DNA of 64,000 nt, taken from NCBI RefSeq assembly GCF_022662535.1, contig NZ_JAKQYM010000001.1, positions 124,001-188,000 on the forward strand, written 5' to 3'. The position numbers were made by a program, and so were the translations under genes. Numbering within the stretch: the stretch's first letter is position 1; every line of letters starts with the position of its first letter. Shown here in pieces: positions 25,163 to 35,178 of the stretch. Under the pieces are notes generated by a model that worked only from the letters and a program-made list of their open reading frames with translations, searched no databases and had not been told where the DNA came from. The stretch comes from Polaribacter marinus. Its GTDB lineage: Bacteria; Bacteroidota; Bacteroidia; Flavobacteriales; Flavobacteriaceae.

Positions 25163-27586
25163 TTAATTTTTCGGATTTAAAATGTTATTTACCATTACCA
25201 AGCAATCTTTATAGTGATATTTAGTAATTCTATTTGTAGCTCTTTTACTTGCTGTGTTTAATTGGTATTTTAAAGCTTCCAATTCTCCCCTAACAATTGA
25301 AGAGATGTCTGTGTTCTTCGCTTTTTTATCAATTAATAAAGTTTCTATTTTTTGAATGAATGATTTTTGAAGATTTCTTCTGTATACATCTACATTTTTT
25401 AGAGAATTTGTTTCAGAGAAAATGCCTTTTCTTAAGTCTCTAATCATCTCTGAAGCTGGATAAAAATTAGATTGAATTACTTCTGCATCAATCATTCTTT
25501 TTAAGGTATTTGTATTTAAAAGAGTGTTTAAGTGTCTGTTTTGATAGCGTAAAAATCTTTCTGTGTAGCCACTTTCATCAATTTTATTCAATATATTTTT
25601 ATCTAACAGCCAATTTTGTGTTGAAAAAACATTGTTTTGTAACCAAATTAAAGATTCTTTTTGCCTTTTTTTATCAACATTTACATAGACATTTCCGGTT
25701 TGTTCTGGTTTTTTGTTAAATTCGTAAACACCTCCAATATTGCCTGTAACATGACCAACGTATCTATTCCAAACACCTAATAATTCTCCATATAATTCGC
25801 TTAAATCTTCATAATTATTGGTTTGGTTTGAAGTCCAATTTGGTAGATTTTTGGCAACAATTTTTAAGTTTTTAATTCCGTAAGTACTTGCTTTAACTTG
25901 GTCGTTTCCAATCCCTTCAGTTTGTGCTGAAGGATCAAAACGTTGTCCTCCAAATCGATACATAGGGTTGTTTGCTTTATCTTCAATCCATTTATCTAAA
26001 GTTTTAATTTCATCTTCGGGTTTGTTAGCGTTTGGAATTAATCGATATCCCCAATTGATAGCGTAGTGATCGTATGGTCCTAATTGACGAATAAAACGTA
26101 CGTTTTTATCTCCGGGTTGGGCAACGTAATTATATCTTGCGTAGTCCATAATTGTTGCTGCAATTCCGTATTTCTGAGTAAATTTTCCAGAACGCAATGA
26201 ATCAACCGGGTAAGCAAAACTTGCTGCCATATTGTGAGGTAAACCTAGAGCATGACCTACTTCGTGAGAAATTACCATTCTCATCATCTCTCCAATATCT
26301 GCTGCTGGTGTATTTAAAGTTCTTGCAGAAGGGTTTGCAGCTCCTGTTTCTAATAAGTATCTATTTCTATAAGAGCGTAAATGGTTGTGGTACCAAATGA
26401 TATCACTTTCAATAATTTCTCCAGTTCTTGGATCTGAAACACTTGGTCCAGTAGCGTTTCTTGTTGTACTTGCTACATATCTAATAGATGAGTAACGAAC
26501 ATCTTCCATACTAAACTCAGGATCTTCTTCTTTTGTTGGTGCATATTTTGCCATAATTGCATTTTTAAAACCAGCAGTTTCAAACACTTTTTGCCAATCA
26601 TCTACACCTTGTTTTATGAATTTTTTAAGTTTGTCTGGTGTGGCAGGGTCTAAATAATAGACAATTGGTTTTACTGGTTCTACTAATTCTCCTCTAGCAT
26701 ATGCTGCAGGATCTTTTGGTTCTAATCTCCAGCGTCTAATGTATCTTTTGCTATCTGCTTTTAAAGCTTCTGAGCTATAATCTACATTTCCTATAGAAAA
26801 ATATCCAACTCTTTTATCATGAATTCTTGGCATCATTGGGTTTTCTGGAAGCAAGATCATAGATTGATTGATGCGCAAGGTAATTGTATTGGTTCTTTTA
26901 TTACTTGGAGGTGCATCTGCATCAAAAGTAAAATCTTGTACAACTTCAATATTCTCTGGGTAACTTTTAATGCTATTGATAAAACTTCTGCTAGCATCTA
27001 ATCTTTTTACTTTATATGTTTTTCGATAAAAGGAAGGTAAGCCAGTTATAGCTTTTACATCCGATGAGAAGAATTTTGTAACATCTATTAAAACAGCAGT
27101 AGCATCTTGATTTTGAGATTTTATATCAAAAGCATAGATAATTGGTTCTAAGTTGTTTGCTTTTACAGATTTGTATATGGGAAGCGAATCGTTTGCAACG
27201 GCATTGTATGACTTTACTTTTAGTAAAATTTTATTTTTATATTGTTCCCAAACAATTACTTGTGTATTGATTTTAGAACCTGCATTTACATATCCACCGC
27301 CTAAGCCAGCAGGAATGTCTTTAATTCTTGTTACCAAAAGCATTTCTTTGCCGAAGTATGACTTTGGGATTTCATACATAAAGGTATTATTTGTTTCATG
27401 TACTTTAAATAAACCCTCATCTGTTTTTGTTTCTTTTTTTACAAAATCGGAATATGTTGGCGTTTTCTTTTTTTGGGTAGTTTTTACGTTTGTTGTTTGA
27501 TTTTTTTTAGATTTTTTTCTTTGAGCATTTGTTTCTGAAGGAAAGTAAAAAGCTATAATTAATGAAAATAATAGAAGTTTTTTCAT
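25163..27586 (-). CDS. secreted zinc-dependent metalloprotease (DUF5117/DUF4953 type)
   Basis: 807 residues with a signal peptide (LLLFSLIIAFYFPSETNAQ) and a Lys-rich linker. Residues of about 90-290 match the DUF5117-like N-terminal domain. The zinc site is HEVGHALGLPH, an extended HExxHxxGxxH metzincin-type motif, with a Met-turn candidate TIMDYARYNY 45 residues on. Members of this Bacteroidota family are exported and are thought to act in the periplasm or at the surface; natural substrates are unknown. It is monocistronic, flanked by a convergent gene and the E1 terminator. Confidence 0.9.
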   Translation of the reverse strand: MKKLLLFSLIIAFYFPSETNAQRKKSKKNQTTNVKTTQKKKTPTYSDFVKKETKTDEGLFKVHETNNTFMYEIPKSYFGKEMLLVTRIKDIPAGLGGGYVNAGSKINTQVIVWEQYKNKILLKVKSYNAVANDSLPIYKSVKANNLEPIIYAFDIKSQNQDATAVLIDVTKFFSSDVKAITGLPSFYRKTYKVKRLDASRSFINSIKSYPENIEVVQDFTFDADAPPSNKRTNTITLRINQSMILLPENPMMPRIHDKRVGYFSIGNVDYSSEALKADSKRYIRRWRLEPKDPAAYARGELVEPVKPIVYYLDPATPDKLKKFIKQGVDDWQKVFETAGFKNAIMAKYAPTKEEDPEFSMEDVRYSSIRYVASTTRNATGPSVSDPRTGEIIESDIIWYHNHLRSYRNRYLLETGAANPSARTLNTPAADIGEMMRMVISHEVGHALGLPHNMAASFAYPVDSLRSGKFTQKYGIAATIMDYARYNYVAQPGDKNVRFIRQLGPYDHYAINWGYRLIPNANKPEDEIKTLDKWIEDKANNPMYRFGGQRFDPSAQTEGIGNDQVKASTYGIKNLKIVAKNLPNWTSNQTNNYEDLSELYGELLGVWNRYVGHVTGNIGGVYEFNKKPEQTGNVYVNVDKKRQKESLIWLQNNVFSTQNWLLDKNILNKIDESGYTERFLRYQNRHLNTLLNTNTLKRMIDAEVIQSNFYPASEMIRDLRKGIFSETNSLKNVDVYRRNLQKSFIQKIETLLIDKKAKNTDISSIVRGELEALKYQLNTASKRATNRITKYHYKDCLVMVNNILNPKN

Positions 27587-27661
27587 GATAGTTTAGTTGA
27601 TTATTGAATTGTCTAAAATACCAAAAGCTATTGAGAGAGAATCTTATAATTCTGTTAAAAT

Positions 27662-27697
27662 AAAAAAAGCTCAAACAAATTTGTTTGAGCTTTTTTT
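27662..27697. terminator. bidirectional-looking terminator after the E1 gene
   Basis: A perfect 36-base palindrome: seven A, GCTCAAACAAA and its reverse complement, seven T. On the minus strand it lies 19 bases past the E1 stop and ends in a T run, so it should stop that transcript. It could also block rightward transcription. Confidence 0.82.
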
Positions 27698-27715
27698 AGT
27701 ATTTGTAATAGTTAA

Positions 27716-30166
27716 TTAATACAAATTTTTAAATTTAGTTGGATTTGATTCATGCATAATTTCATATACTTTTTCAAAAACATCTTCAGCAGAAGGTTTA
27801 GAAAAATAATCGCCATCTGTACCATAAGCAGGTCTGTGTGGTTTAGAGGTAAGTGTAGCTGGTTTGCTATCTAAAAATTGATACCCATTTTGTTTCTCTA
27901 AAATTTCTTGTAAAAGATATGCAGAAGCTCCTCCAGGAACATCTTCATCAACAATTAAAAGTTTGTTGGTTTTTGCTAAACTTTTTACACAGTCATGACG
28001 TAAGTCAAAAGGTAATAAACTTTGTGCATCAATAATTTCTACATTGATACCAACTTGTAATAAATCTTTAGCAGCTTCATCAACAATACGTAGTGTAGAT
28101 CCATATGAAACTATGGTTATATCACTTCCTTTTCTTGTAGTTTCTACAATTCCAATAGGTGTTTTAAATTCGCCTAAATTGGTAGGTAATTCTTCTTTTA
28201 ATCGATATCCGTTTAAGCATTCTATTACTAAAGCAGGGTCATCACCTTCTAATAAGGTATTGTAAAAACCTGCTGCTTTGGTCATATTTCTTGGAACTAA
28301 AACATGAATTCCTCTTACGTTATTTATAATTCCTCCCATTGGAGAGCCAGCATGCCAAATTCCTTCTAAACGGTGACCACGGGTTCTAATAATTAATGGG
28401 GCTTTTTGTTTACCAAAAGTTCGGTAACGTAATGTTGCTAAATCATCACTCATTATTTGTAACGCATATAGCAAGTAATCTAGGTATTGTACTTCTGCAA
28501 TTGGTCTTAAGCCTCTCATGGCTAGTCCAATTCCTTGACCAATGATGGTTGCTTCTCTAATTCCTGTATCAGAAATTCTTAACTCGCCATATTTTTCTTG
28601 TAAGCCTTCTAGACCTTGGTTTACATCGCCAATAAAACCTGCATCTTCACCAAAAATGACAACATTCTTATGTTTTTTTAGAATTGCATCAAAATTATCT
28701 CTCATGATAATTCTTGCGTCTACTAAGGTTTCTTTTTGTGAATAGGTGGGTTCTTTTTCAAAAACATTCAAAGCTGCTTTATCTGTTTCGCTTAATAAAT
28801 GAGATGAATATTTATAAGCGGCACTTTTAAGGTTTGCTTTTATAAAGTTTTGAAGTGCTGTTTTTTCAGTAAAATGTTCATCTTTTAAATAACGTAAAGA
28901 TTTTCTTGTAGCGACTAAAATATCTTTTCTAATTGGATCTACAATGTTTAATAAATCGTTTCTGTATTTGTTGATAAATGTTCCGTTGTTGCTTTTGGTA
29001 GCAACTTTTTTTAATAAATCTGCAGCAACTAAAACTTCTTCTTTAATTTCATTTAAATAAGAGTTCCAAGCATTTCTTTTTGCTGTAGAGACTTCTTTTT
29101 TTGCTTCTTTTTCTAGTAAAATAATTTCTTCTTCGGATTCTACAAAACGTAAAGTTTCTCCAGATTCAGTTTCTAATTCAAAATCTAAAATCCATTGACG
29201 CATTTTAGCAATACAATCGAAATCTTTTTCCCATTGTAATCTTTCTTTATCTTTATATCTTTCATGTGAGCCAGAAGTAGAGTGTCCTTGGGGTTGTGTA
29301 AGTTGCTTTACATGAATTAAAATGGGTACATGTTCTTCTCTAGCGATTTTTGAAGCTTTTTGATAAACATCAACTAACTGCACATAATCCCATCCGTTGA
29401 CCACAAATATTTCATAACCGTTAGTGCCATTTTCTCTTTGAAATCCTTTTAAAATTTCAGAAATACTTTCTTTTGTAGTTTGGTGTTTGGCGTGAACTGA
29501 AATTCCATATTCATCATCCCAAACATTCATTATCATTGGAACTTGTAAAACACCAGCCGCATTTATGGTTTCAAAAAATAAGCCTTCACTGGTGCTTGCG
29601 TTACCAATTGTTCCCCAAGCGACTTCATTTCCATTTACAGAAAAATTGTTTTTTCCTTTTAGTTCGTTAATGTTTCTGTATAGTTTAGAGGCTTGAGCTA
29701 AACCTAATAAACGTGGCATTTGTCCTGCGGTTGGAGAGATGTCTGCAGAAGAATTTTTTTGTGTTGTTAAATCTTTCCAACTTCCATCTTGGTTTAAACT
29801 ATGTGTTGCAAAGTGTCCGCCCATTTGTCTTCCACCTGACATTGGATCTACATTGATATCTGCGTGAGCGTACAATCCTGCAAAAAATTGTTGGGGACTA
29901 AGTTGTCCAATAGACATCATAAAGGTTTGATCTCTATAGTAACCAGATCTAAAATCTCCATTTTTAAAAGCTTTTGCCATGGCTAATTGCGGGACTTCTT
30001 TACCGTCACCAAAAATTCCAAATTTTGCTTTTCCTGTTAATACTTCTCTTCTACCTAGTAAACTACATTCTCTACTAATTTTAGCAATTTTATAATCTTT
30101 TAGAACTTCTTGCTTAAAATCATTAAAAGAAATTTCTTGGCTATTTGTAATAGTTTTTTCTAGCAT
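27716..30166 (-). CDS. fused alpha/beta 2-oxoacid dehydrogenase E1 component
   Basis: 816 residues. The first 400 or so residues are the thiamine-diphosphate-binding alpha part: MGGHFATHS, the TPP region from GTIGNASTSEGLFFE to MIMNVWDDEYGIS, and the phosphorylation-loop-like QPQGHSTSGSHERYKD. A charged linker leads to the beta (transketolase central and C-terminal) part: GEDAGFIGDVNQGLEG, RIREATI-like DTGIREATIIGQGIGLA, RTRGHRLEG and VDEDVPGGASAYL. Sequence features suit a branched-chain 2-oxoacid or related dehydrogenase; E2 and E3 are not nearby. It decarboxylates the 2-oxoacid and passes the acyl group to lipoyl-E2. In many bacteria alpha and beta are separate genes. Confidence 0.9.
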   Translation of the reverse strand: MLEKTITNSQEISFNDFKQEVLKDYKIAKISRECSLLGRREVLTGKAKFGIFGDGKEVPQLAMAKAFKNGDFRSGYYRDQTFMMSIGQLSPQQFFAGLYAHADINVDPMSGGRQMGGHFATHSLNQDGSWKDLTTQKNSSADISPTAGQMPRLLGLAQASKLYRNINELKGKNNFSVNGNEVAWGTIGNASTSEGLFFETINAAGVLQVPMIMNVWDDEYGISVHAKHQTTKESISEILKGFQRENGTNGYEIFVVNGWDYVQLVDVYQKASKIAREEHVPILIHVKQLTQPQGHSTSGSHERYKDKERLQWEKDFDCIAKMRQWILDFELETESGETLRFVESEEEIILLEKEAKKEVSTAKRNAWNSYLNEIKEEVLVAADLLKKVATKSNNGTFINKYRNDLLNIVDPIRKDILVATRKSLRYLKDEHFTEKTALQNFIKANLKSAAYKYSSHLLSETDKAALNVFEKEPTYSQKETLVDARIIMRDNFDAILKKHKNVVIFGEDAGFIGDVNQGLEGLQEKYGELRISDTGIREATIIGQGIGLAMRGLRPIAEVQYLDYLLYALQIMSDDLATLRYRTFGKQKAPLIIRTRGHRLEGIWHAGSPMGGIINNVRGIHVLVPRNMTKAAGFYNTLLEGDDPALVIECLNGYRLKEELPTNLGEFKTPIGIVETTRKGSDITIVSYGSTLRIVDEAAKDLLQVGINVEIIDAQSLLPFDLRHDCVKSLAKTNKLLIVDEDVPGGASAYLLQEILEKQNGYQFLDSKPATLTSKPHRPAYGTDGDYFSKPSAEDVFEKVYEIMHESNPTKFKNLY

Positions 30167-30188
30167 AAGTTTAGAGTTTTACCTTTTG

Positions 30189-30196
30189 CAAAGGTA
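30189..30196 (-). promoter_or_regulatory. candidate -7 element for the E1 gene
   Basis: The minus strand reads TACCTTTG, a full TAnnTTTG match, 23 bases upstream of the ATG at 30166. No clear -33 element was found. Confidence 0.45.
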
Positions 30197-30311
30197 GTTT
30201 TTTTAGTTGATATTTAAAAATATCTTATTTTGTTAGGAATGTGTTAAAGATATAGTAAAAAAAGCTATGTAAATTATTGATAATGTAATTGATTGGCTGT
30301 TTTTATTTCAT

Positions 30312-33122
30312 TTAAAGAAAGCCTCTCTTAAAAAAGTCGTAAATAGAATTAAAATCTGTAGTTAAAGTAAATCTTATTTTTTGAGGGTAGGCTTCTTGTG
30401 AAATTTCCCATCCATTATTGGAGTAAAAAGGAAGGTAAATTTCGAAAATATTATGAATAAAATTTAACCTTATCCCGTTTTCATAACCAAAAAATATCGG
30501 ACTTTTTTTATTTTTTAAAAAGGCAACATCATTATATAATTCAACCCATTTCCACATTCCAATACTCGAATTAAATGAAAACATGTATTGATTTGCGTAT
30601 CTTGTTGCTAAAACGGATTTGAATCCACCTTCGTTTATAATGTATTGTTGACTAAATAATCCTGAATCTTCTGATCTCCCAAAATAGTTAAGCTGAAATA
30701 GGTAATCATTACTTCTGTCTAAACCAAAACTAAAGTAATTTCCTGTAGAGTTATTTTTTAAAAAGGCACCTGCAAAAAATCTAAAATCTAGTTGTGTGTC
30801 TGAAGTGGTTAAGGATCTAAAACGTAAATCTACAGCAGCTTTAGAAAATTGTTTAGAAAATTCTACATTAAATTTATACCAAACTTCTTTAATAATATCT
30901 GGTTTTCTGTAATTATAACTTAAGCTAAAAACATGGTAGTTGTCTTGTGGTGTTTTTATATTACCTGGGGCAACATCTTTGTCTATATAAACCAATTGAG
31001 CTGTTAAGTCTTCTGATGTTGCTTCTCTTAAAGATTTTCTTTTTAATGATAGATTTACAAATGGAATAAAAGATTTGTAAGATAAGTTTGGTGCATAATC
31101 TAAGGTTGTAGCAGATAGGCCATACATCATTTTATATATTTTACCTTTCTCAAAATATTGGTTGTAAAGTACAGAAACACTACCTAAAATAGATTTACTT
31201 TTTGTAGCGTATGAAGGGTCTATTTTAAATTCTAAGTTTCTTTTTATAAGCGGTTTGTTGTGTATTTTTACTCCTAAAATTAACCCATTGTAAAAATTAT
31301 ATTGAACATTTGGTTGATAAAATAACTGAGTATAATATGGATCTTGAACATCTTTAATTAAACTAAATTTTAAAGGTTTGTTAAATATTTTATTTTCCAA
31401 ACTTTTCCAATTATCTAGTGTATTTAATTCTGGATAAATGTTTTCGTAATTTAAAGCTACTTTATTAGAATCTCCTTTTGGTATTGTTACGGTAGTAGTA
31501 TCACTAACATTAGTGATCCATTTTTTGTAGTTAATTTTTTTGTCATTCAACCCATATAACAAAACAGGAGATGTAATGTTTCTTTTGTTTCTGATGGTAA
31601 CTTTTATGCTATCTTTTGTAGTTGTGACTTTGTCTATTGTGTAGTCAATTTTTTTGTTCGTATTTATAAAGTCATTAAAAAACCAACTAACATTTTTGTT
31701 TGTCTTTTTAGTTAGAACCTCTTTAAACTCTACACTAGTTGTGGTTTTTAATTGATGCTTTTGGTAAAACTCTTTAATACTTTGATTTAAGGTGTTTTTA
31801 CCTAAGTATTCTTTCAAATATCTAAAACCTAAACCTGCTTTGTATTTGCTAACGATTTTTCTGTTAAAGTTAGATAAGGAATCAGAAGATGTTATCAAAG
31901 CTTGATCTAAAAATTTTCTTGAACCAAATTGATATACAAAAGGATATTTATCATTAAAATTTAGTTTAGAAATATTATATCGTTTTAGTAACCAAGAATC
32001 AGATGCCTTACCTAGCAATTTAATTTCAGGATAATACTCTGCTACATATTCTATCATTAAATAATTTTGTAGGCCATCTAAGAACCAATAATCTTTTCTT
32101 TGATTAAGTAGTAGAGTGCTTTCTATATAGTTTTTTGTGATTGATTTAAACATAGAAATATCATACTTAAACACATCTGAAAAAGGTCTTATAAAATCGG
32201 GTAATTGGTTTAATCCAAAGACTGGATTTTTATTAAAAACAGCTTTATCTATAAAGATTTCTTTATGAGGATATTTTCCTAAATATTTTTCGATAAACAA
32301 CAATTCTCTATTTAAGATGCTGGTTGTTAATTTATAATCAAAATCATAATTATCAATATCTGTATAGATAGTTATATTTTTGGTTTTAAGTGTTTTAAGT
32401 TGTTTTTTATTATTGATATCTAAAGTAATGTTGGTTTTGTTTATACCCACTAAGTAATAGTTTGTATGATTTTCTTTTGCTGTTTTATATTGGTATAAAT
32501 TACTTTCTAAAATATAATCTTTAGGGAGATCTATTTCAATGTTAAAATCGGTAGCTTCTTCATATAAGTCATCTAAATTTAAATTACTCATAAGTTGCCA
32601 ACCATTTTTATAAACAGCAGGTGTTAAATACCAAAAACGTAATTTATATCCCCTATCTGTTTTTCCATATCCAGTAAATTTACTACTAGGAATTTTAACG
32701 GAATAGGTTGCAGAAATTTTAATACTATCCCCGATTATTAAAGGTTTTTCTAGGTCAATTTGAATAATATCTGCTTGGTTTGTTAGTTCTTGGTAATTTG
32801 CATTCTCAAAGTTTACAGAGATGTTTTTAATAGTAGTATGCCCTAAGTCTTCCTCTTTTGCAAAGTACATGGTTTTATTAAAATCTTCTATAAATCTTTT
32901 TGAAAGAGGGGTTTTTCTATCCTTGAAACTATTGGCCCAATTGTGTAGAAATATTTCAGTTAACGTAGTATCTGCATTATTATGAAAAATTATTTCTTGC
33001 TGTATAAGCAGCTCGTTTGTTTTAGGGTTTAAAGTAGATTTAATAGTTATCTTATTGTTTTGTGAAAATAATGAGATGCTTAAAAAACTTAATAATATAG
33101 ATATGTAAATTGACTTTTTCAA
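30312..33122 (-). CDS. M1-peptidase-like protein with C-terminal outer-membrane barrel, no zinc motif
   Basis: 936 residues; TTG start directly after the preceding stop, then a signal peptide (KSIYISILLSFLSISLFSQ). Residues of about 20-500 look like an M1 aminopeptidase: an N-terminal beta domain (HNWANSFKDRKTPLSKR) and a catalytic-like domain where YWFLDGLQNYLMIEY stands where M1 enzymes have WLNEGFAxYxE. The HExxH that should precede it is absent; there is no His-Glu pair anywhere in the protein. From about residue 580 to the end, amphipathic strands finishing in an aromatic-rich terminus suggest an outer-membrane barrel. It may be a pseudoenzyme displayed or anchored in the outer membrane. 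It follows the T9SS nuclease gene with no gap. Confidence 0.75.
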   Translation of the reverse strand: MKKSIYISILLSFLSISLFSQNNKITIKSTLNPKTNELLIQQEIIFHNNADTTLTEIFLHNWANSFKDRKTPLSKRFIEDFNKTMYFAKEEDLGHTTIKNISVNFENANYQELTNQADIIQIDLEKPLIIGDSIKISATYSVKIPSSKFTGYGKTDRGYKLRFWYLTPAVYKNGWQLMSNLNLDDLYEEATDFNIEIDLPKDYILESNLYQYKTAKENHTNYYLVGINKTNITLDINNKKQLKTLKTKNITIYTDIDNYDFDYKLTTSILNRELLFIEKYLGKYPHKEIFIDKAVFNKNPVFGLNQLPDFIRPFSDVFKYDISMFKSITKNYIESTLLLNQRKDYWFLDGLQNYLMIEYVAEYYPEIKLLGKASDSWLLKRYNISKLNFNDKYPFVYQFGSRKFLDQALITSSDSLSNFNRKIVSKYKAGLGFRYLKEYLGKNTLNQSIKEFYQKHQLKTTTSVEFKEVLTKKTNKNVSWFFNDFINTNKKIDYTIDKVTTTKDSIKVTIRNKRNITSPVLLYGLNDKKINYKKWITNVSDTTTVTIPKGDSNKVALNYENIYPELNTLDNWKSLENKIFNKPLKFSLIKDVQDPYYTQLFYQPNVQYNFYNGLILGVKIHNKPLIKRNLEFKIDPSYATKSKSILGSVSVLYNQYFEKGKIYKMMYGLSATTLDYAPNLSYKSFIPFVNLSLKRKSLREATSEDLTAQLVYIDKDVAPGNIKTPQDNYHVFSLSYNYRKPDIIKEVWYKFNVEFSKQFSKAAVDLRFRSLTTSDTQLDFRFFAGAFLKNNSTGNYFSFGLDRSNDYLFQLNYFGRSEDSGLFSQQYIINEGGFKSVLATRYANQYMFSFNSSIGMWKWVELYNDVAFLKNKKSPIFFGYENGIRLNFIHNIFEIYLPFYSNNGWEISQEAYPQKIRFTLTTDFNSIYDFFKRGFL

Positions 33123-34412
33123 TTAGATTTTTATAATTTTTTTTGGTGAATAATTTTCAGCTTTTAAATAATAAATTCCTTTAGAAAAATGACTTATATT
33201 TAGCTTAAATTCTGTTTTATTTTTAGTTTCGATCTCCTGTAGTTTTTGCCCTAATTGATTATATACAATAATATTATAAATATCTGAATTTTTAGGAATT
33301 GAAAAGCTTAAAGTAGTTTCTATAATATTGGATGAGGTAAATGTGATTGGGTTTAAGTAATTATATGTTGACAATGTGTTTTTTGGTGTTTCAATTTCCA
33401 TAACAACGGGTAAATGATCACTAAAATTGTAAATAGCTGCTCTTAAACTTTGAGAAAAGACTCCAGAACAATTGACATTGCTAACATAAGAATTATAACA
33501 ATTTCCATTATTTCCAATTGATTTATAACTGTTGTTTACGTAAAATAAATCAGAGCTAGAATTAAAGTTTTCAGACATCATAATAAAATCAAACCTATCG
33601 TCCATTCCTCCGCCAGCTCCATCAGAACCTGCGCTAGTTCTTGTAGATTGTGTGTGAATGTCTTTAAATGAAGCGTTATTCCAAAAATAGGTATTATCAT
33701 ATTCTGTATTATAATAAACATTTCCATCATTTGGAAAAGTAGGACACAATCGATTGATTGGATCTGTTATTTTAATGAAATTAGTGGGATCTATAATTTT
33801 TAAAAAACCTTCTTCATTACTTGTGTAAAAATTAAAATCTCCAGCAAATAAAACATAACTGTTAGCAGGTATTCTTTCTAGTTCTCTTGTAAACTCTTCT
33901 ACAGATTCTAATCTTTTTTGTCTGTTACTACTGTCATAAGAAGCTTTTAAATGAGTTACAAAAACTTCAATTTTTATAGGATTTGTTTCTGCGTTTTCTG
34001 TATTTATTTTAAAAGTGTAGTGATTGATGTCTCTAACTCTTGTGGTGATAATATTACTTGCTTCTAAAACTAATTTGTCATTATTATAATACACCATTTG
34101 TTGCAAACTTCCACCGCTTTGGGCGTATTCAAAAGTTGCTTTGTTAAAGTGATTGTTGAAAGGAAGAATTGCATTGTTAAAAAGATAATCTGATCCGGAA
34201 CTGTTTTTTAATTCGCAAACCATAAATAGATCTGGCTGAACATTATCTAAAATCGTTTTTAAATGTGGTGTTCTATTCTGGCTTTCTGTATTTGAAGTAT
34301 AATTTAATAAGTTGTAAAACATCGCTTTAATTCTAGTTTGTCCTTGAAAATTAATTGAACAAACTAGAATTAAAAAAAAAAATATTTTTTTTGTGATGTT
34401 TTTTATGTCCAT
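33123..34412 (-). CDS. secreted endonuclease/exonuclease/phosphatase-family protein with T9SS sorting domain
   Basis: 429 residues. A signal peptide (IFFFLILVCSINFQGQ) precedes an EEP-fold domain with its catalytic marks: VCELKNSSG (Glu), VFVTHLKAS (His), LFAGDFNFY (Asp-Asn) and FSDHLPVVME (Asp-His). After residue 345 a short C-terminal domain (NIIVYNQLGQKLQEIE, then FSKGIYYLKAE and a terminal KKIIKI) is a type A sorting domain that directs secretion across the outer membrane by the type IX system. It could cleave extracellular DNA or phosphodiesters. It sits between the LOG-family gene and the M1-like gene with gaps of 0-1 base. Confidence 0.88.
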   Translation of the reverse strand: MDIKNITKKIFFFLILVCSINFQGQTRIKAMFYNLLNYTSNTESQNRTPHLKTILDNVQPDLFMVCELKNSSGSDYLFNNAILPFNNHFNKATFEYAQSGGSLQQMVYYNNDKLVLEASNIITTRVRDINHYTFKINTENAETNPIKIEVFVTHLKASYDSSNRQKRLESVEEFTRELERIPANSYVLFAGDFNFYTSNEEGFLKIIDPTNFIKITDPINRLCPTFPNDGNVYYNTEYDNTYFWNNASFKDIHTQSTRTSAGSDGAGGGMDDRFDFIMMSENFNSSSDLFYVNNSYKSIGNNGNCYNSYVSNVNCSGVFSQSLRAAIYNFSDHLPVVMEIETPKNTLSTYNYLNPITFTSSNIIETTLSFSIPKNSDIYNIIVYNQLGQKLQEIETKNKTEFKLNISHFSKGIYYLKAENYSPKKIIKI

Positions 34413-34413
34413 A

Positions 34414-35121
34414 CTAGAAGTTTGGTTTCAAACTATATTTGGCATAGAATTTATTTAAGTGATCTATAGCTTCTTCTGCGGTATCTACAATTCTAAATAG
34501 ATTTAAATCTTTTTCGCTAATGTTGCCTTCTTCTATTAAGGTGTTTTTTATCCAATCTAATAAGCCTCCCCAAAATTTTCTGCCTACTAAAACAATTGGA
34601 AAACGTCCTATTTTATTAGTTTGTATTAAGGTGATTGCTTCAAATAACTCATCCATAGTTCCAAAACCACCAGGCATAACAATAAAGCCCTGAGAGTATT
34701 TTACAAACATTACTTTACGAACAAAGAAATAATCAAATTCTAAGTTTTTATCTTTGTCAATCCAAGGATTATCGTGTTGTTCAAAAGGTAGTTCTATATT
34801 TAAACCAACAGAAGTTCCTTTTCCTCTGTGTGCACCTTTGTTACCAGCCTCCATAATTCCTGGTCCACCTCCTGTAATCACACCGTAACCATTTTGTGTA
34901 AGTTGAAAAGCAACTTCTTCGGCTAATTTATAAAAAGGGTCTTCAGGTTTTGTTCTTGCTGATCCAAAAATAGATACACAAGGACCAATTTTGCTTAATT
35001 TTTCATAACCTTCTACAAATTCTGCCATAATTTTAAAAATGGCCCAAGAATCATTAATTTTTATTTCGTTCCAGGTTTTTTGTTTTAATTTTTCTCTAAT
35101 TTTTCTATCGTCATTTGTCAT
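34414..35121 (-). CDS. TIGR00730/LOG-family Rossmann protein
   Basis: 235 residues. The family boxes are SIFGSARTKPEDP, TGGGPGIMEAGNKGA and MPGGFGTMDELFEA (PGGxGTxxE, the nucleotide-monophosphate phosphoribohydrolase site). Known members release the base from cytokinin- or purine-type nucleotide monophosphates; others are annotated only as putative lysine decarboxylase, which is incorrect. Cytoplasmic. First gene of a three-gene leftward unit with the T9SS nuclease and M1-like protein. Confidence 0.9.
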   Translation of the reverse strand: MTNDDRKIREKLKQKTWNEIKINDSWAIFKIMAEFVEGYEKLSKIGPCVSIFGSARTKPEDPFYKLAEEVAFQLTQNGYGVITGGGPGIMEAGNKGAHRGKGTSVGLNIELPFEQHDNPWIDKDKNLEFDYFFVRKVMFVKYSQGFIVMPGGFGTMDELFEAITLIQTNKIGRFPIVLVGRKFWGGLLDWIKNTLIEEGNISEKDLNLFRIVDTAEEAIDHLNKFYAKYSLKPNF

Positions 35122-35178
35122 AATCTGTAAATTTTTAATTTTAATACTATACTGTTATTTATAAAAAAGAGCAGCTTG

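Noticed and set aside
27662..27697. Perfect 36-base palindrome as a regulatory operator
   Set aside because: Flanking A and T runs and its place after the E1 stop codon make it a terminator.
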